From an uncultured Ruminiclostridium sp. (GTDB lineage: Bacteria; Bacillota; Clostridia; Oscillospirales; Ruminococcaceae): DNA of 64,000 bases. Both the position numbers and the translations under genes were made by a program. Shown here in pieces: positions 62,066 to 64,000 of this stretch (within the stretch, counting starts at the first letter, position 1; every line of letters begins with the position of its first letter). A model generated the notes under the pieces. It saw nothing but the letters and a program-made list of their open reading frames with translations, was not told the origin of the DNA and did not search any database. The DNA is taken from contig CANRGJ010000008.1 in the NCBI GenBank assembly GCA_947630175.1, forward strand, positions 1 through 64,000. The letters run 5' to 3'.

Positions 62066-63925
62066 ATGAAGGACGGATTCATAAAGGTGGGAACAGCCAC
62101 CCCGAAGATAAAGACCGCGGACACGCATTACAATGCCGACAGCATAATTTCCTGCATCGAGCAGGCGGCAGAAAAGGGAGCAAAGCTGCTTGTCCTCCCC
62201 GAATTATGCCTTACAGGCTACACCTGCGGGGACTTGTTTTTGCAGAAAACGCTGATAGACAGCGCATGGGAACAGCTTTTGCGGATAAAGGACAAAATTG
62301 CCTCTCTTGAGATAATAGCCGTCATGGGACTTCCCGTTTTACAGGGAGGAAAGCTGATAAACGCCGCCGCCGTCCTTTACGGCGGGGAGATACTGGGCGT
62401 TGTGGGAAAAAGGTATCTTCCCAACTACAACGAATTTTACGAGAAACGGCACTTTTCCCCCTGCGAGGACGCACCTGTGATATTCCGCTGTAAAGAGCTT
62501 CCCGAATTTTCTTTCGGCGTTGAGATATGCGAGGACTTATGGGCGGCTCAGCCCCCGTCGGAACAGCTTGCGGCGGCGGGAGCGCACGTTATATTGAACC
62601 TCAGCGCCAGCAACGAGATGATAGGCAAGGCGGAATACCGCCGTTCCCTTGTGACAGGGCAAAGCGGACGGCTCATATGCGGCTACCTTTATTCCTCCGC
62701 AGGAGACGGTGAAAGCACCACGGATATGGTATTCTCAGGTCACAGCCTTATAGCGGAGAACGGCGCCCTGCTTGCGGAAACAAAGCTGTTTGAAAACGAA
62801 ATGCTGATAAGCGAGATAGACGTGTTGAAATTAGCGGGAGAAAGGCGGAAAAACACCACCTTCCCCGCAGAGCAAACGGTCAGCACCGTGGAATTTTCCA
62901 TGCCCCTGTCCGAAACGAAGATAACACGCTTCATCAGTCCATCTCCCTTCGTTCCTCACGACGACGGCGACAGAGCAAAGCGCTGTGAAAACATTCTCCT
63001 TATGCAAAGCGCAGGACTTCAGAAGAGAGTGGAGCATACAGCGGCAAAAAGCCTTGTGATAGGCATTTCGGGCGGACTTGACAGCTGTCTTGCTCTGCTT
63101 GTCAGCGTCAGGGCTATGGACAGGCTGGACCACTCCCGCAAGGACGTCATAGCGGTGACTATGCCCTGCTTTGGCACAACCTCCCGCACGAAAAACAATG
63201 CTGTTTCCCTGTGCGAGGCTCTGGGAGTCAATCTCCGTGAAACGGACGTCACAAAGTCGGTAGAACAGCACTTTCTTGACATCGGCCACGACCCGCAAGA
63301 TCAGAACGTCGTCTACGAAAACGCTCAGGCGAGAATACGCACCCTCGTGCTTATGGATATTGCCAATGAAACAGGCGGGCTTGTGGTGGGAACGGGCGAT
63401 CTGTCCGAGCTTGCTCTGGGCTGGGCGACCTACAACGGCGACCATATGTCTATGTACGGCGTCAACGCAGGCGTTCCCAAGACCCTTGTGCGGCATATAG
63501 TCCGCTATTACGCCGATTCCGCCGAAAGCGAAGATCTGCGCAGAGTGCTGTATGATATACTTGACACTCCCGTCAGCCCCGAGCTCCTCCCCGCAGAAAA
63601 CGGTGAGATAAGTCAGAAAACTGAAGATCTGGTAGGACCTTATGAGCTGCATGACTTCTTCCTGTATTACGCCGTGCGCTGGGGATTTTCTCCCAAAAAG
63701 GTCTATCGCCTTGCAAAGCTGGCTATGGAGGGGAGATATGAGGACGAAGTGATTTTAAAGTGGCTGAAGAGCTTTTACCGCCGCTTTTTCGCACAGCAGT
63801 TCAAACGCTCCTGCCTGCCTGACGGACCTAAAATAGGCTCGGTGACCCTTTCGCCCAGAGGCGACTGGAGAATGCCCTCCGACGCCTGCGCAAATATCTG
63901 GCTGAAAGAGCTGGAGGAGCTGTAA
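62066..63925 (+). CDS. nadE: NAD+ synthase, glutamine-hydrolysing
   Basis: A 619-residue two-domain enzyme converting nicotinic acid adenine dinucleotide to NAD+ with ammonia from glutamine. The N-terminal nitrilase-like glutaminase has catalytic Glu in LPELCLTGYTCGD (E46), Lys in KRYLPNYNEFYEKR and C155 in EICEDLW. The synthetase domain starts with the P-loop ISGGLDSCLALL (S335), with TGDLSELALGWATYNGDHM as the conserved NaAD-binding part. SD AAGGAG. It overlaps the next gene by one base. Confidence 0.96.
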   Translation: MKDGFIKVGTATPKIKTADTHYNADSIISCIEQAAEKGAKLLVLPELCLTGYTCGDLFLQKTLIDSAWEQLLRIKDKIASLEIIAVMGLPVLQGGKLINAAAVLYGGEILGVVGKRYLPNYNEFYEKRHFSPCEDAPVIFRCKELPEFSFGVEICEDLWAAQPPSEQLAAAGAHVILNLSASNEMIGKAEYRRSLVTGQSGRLICGYLYSSAGDGESTTDMVFSGHSLIAENGALLAETKLFENEMLISEIDVLKLAGERRKNTTFPAEQTVSTVEFSMPLSETKITRFISPSPFVPHDDGDRAKRCENILLMQSAGLQKRVEHTAAKSLVIGISGGLDSCLALLVSVRAMDRLDHSRKDVIAVTMPCFGTTSRTKNNAVSLCEALGVNLRETDVTKSVEQHFLDIGHDPQDQNVVYENAQARIRTLVLMDIANETGGLVVGTGDLSELALGWATYNGDHMSMYGVNAGVPKTLVRHIVRYYADSAESEDLRRVLYDILDTPVSPELLPAENGEISQKTEDLVGPYELHDFFLYYAVRWGFSPKKVYRLAKLAMEGRYEDEVILKWLKSFYRRFFAQQFKRSCLPDGPKIGSVTLSPRGDWRMPSDACANIWLKELEEL

Positions 63926-64000
63926 TGTACTTTCACGCCTCCTCAGTCAAGGGGATAACGGTTTTACAGCCGAGAATCTCCAATCACAACACCCCGCTGG
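63925..64000 (+). CDS. Start of a conserved hypothetical gene, cut by the window end
   Basis: The ATG overlaps the nadE stop (TAATG), and the frame stays open to the window end, giving MYFHASSVKGITVLQPRIS and NHNTPL. This opening resembles a small conserved family of Clostridia (YFHAS...L.PR.SNH). Function unknown. SD GAGGAG lies in the end of nadE. Confidence 0.65.
   Translation, partial: MYFHASSVKGITVLQPRISNHNTPL

Noticed and set aside
1-64000. CRISPR arrays, prophage genes, restriction or known anti-phage systems, insertion sequences with transposase
   Set aside because: I looked for regularly spaced repeats, integrases, transposases, methylases and nuclease clusters, and found none.

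Overview
The window looks like the chromosome of a Gram-positive Firmicute of the Clostridia, most likely an Oscillospiraceae/Ruminococcus-type gut or rumen bacterium. The clues are the zinc-type S14 and L36 proteins, primary sigma factor RpoD in a dgt-dnaG-rpoD block, pyruvate phosphate dikinase, an HPr with both His15 and Ser46, many lipoproteins, several plant/host-glycan hydrolases (GH27, GH127, GH2, GH95) and membrane diguanylate cyclases. The species call is inference.

Layout. 1-720: the 3' end of a 5S rRNA, a 65-bp direct repeat, and tRNA-Lys, tRNA-Glu and tRNA-Ala. 720-8600: a visibly AT-rich accessory island with an AgrA/AgrC-like two-component system, a promoter with LytTR-type direct repeats, two lipoproteins, decayed gene fragments and an ABC transporter. 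8700-16600: a diguanylate cyclase, a secreted/membrane protein pair on the minus strand, two tandem paralogous lipoproteins carrying a repeated CxxC...HxH module, and a GH27 enzyme. 16600-19450 (minus): an RNHCP-domain gene behind a structured leader with a 12-codon upstream ORF, a GH127 enzyme with its own promoter, and an apparent free-standing small RNA. 19550-22420: a PilZ protein and a Cache/PAS/GGDEF protein. 22430-26850 (minus): dgt-dnaG-rpoD-rrf2. 27080-30030: a palindromic repeat element, then a minus operon of VTC polyphosphate polymerase, DUF4956, HIT and flavodoxin-like genes. 30190-34150 (minus): ppdK and alr. 34180-38000: an LCP-like gene, rimM, trmD, a second inverted copy of the palindromic element, ptsH and a lipoprotein.

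38100-54740 is a complete S10-spc-alpha ribosomal cluster (rpsJ to rplQ, with secY, adk, map, a KOW gene, infA and rpoA). A 365-nt leader precedes it, and two related MITE-like repeats interrupt it. 54740-61990 (minus): a hairpin cluster, then an operon of GH95, SLOG/DUF1273, GH2 and HD-domain genes. 61990-64000: nadE and the start of a further gene that runs off the window.

The core genes are ordinary. The most interesting material is non-coding or extracytoplasmic: the switch-like leader of the RNHCP gene, the small RNA at 19221-19409, the compensated three-palindrome element present twice in opposite orientation, the CxxC/HPH lipoprotein module, and the AT-rich Agr-like island bounded by near-identical terminators. 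I could run no database searches or folding calculations. Family calls rest on motifs I recognise.
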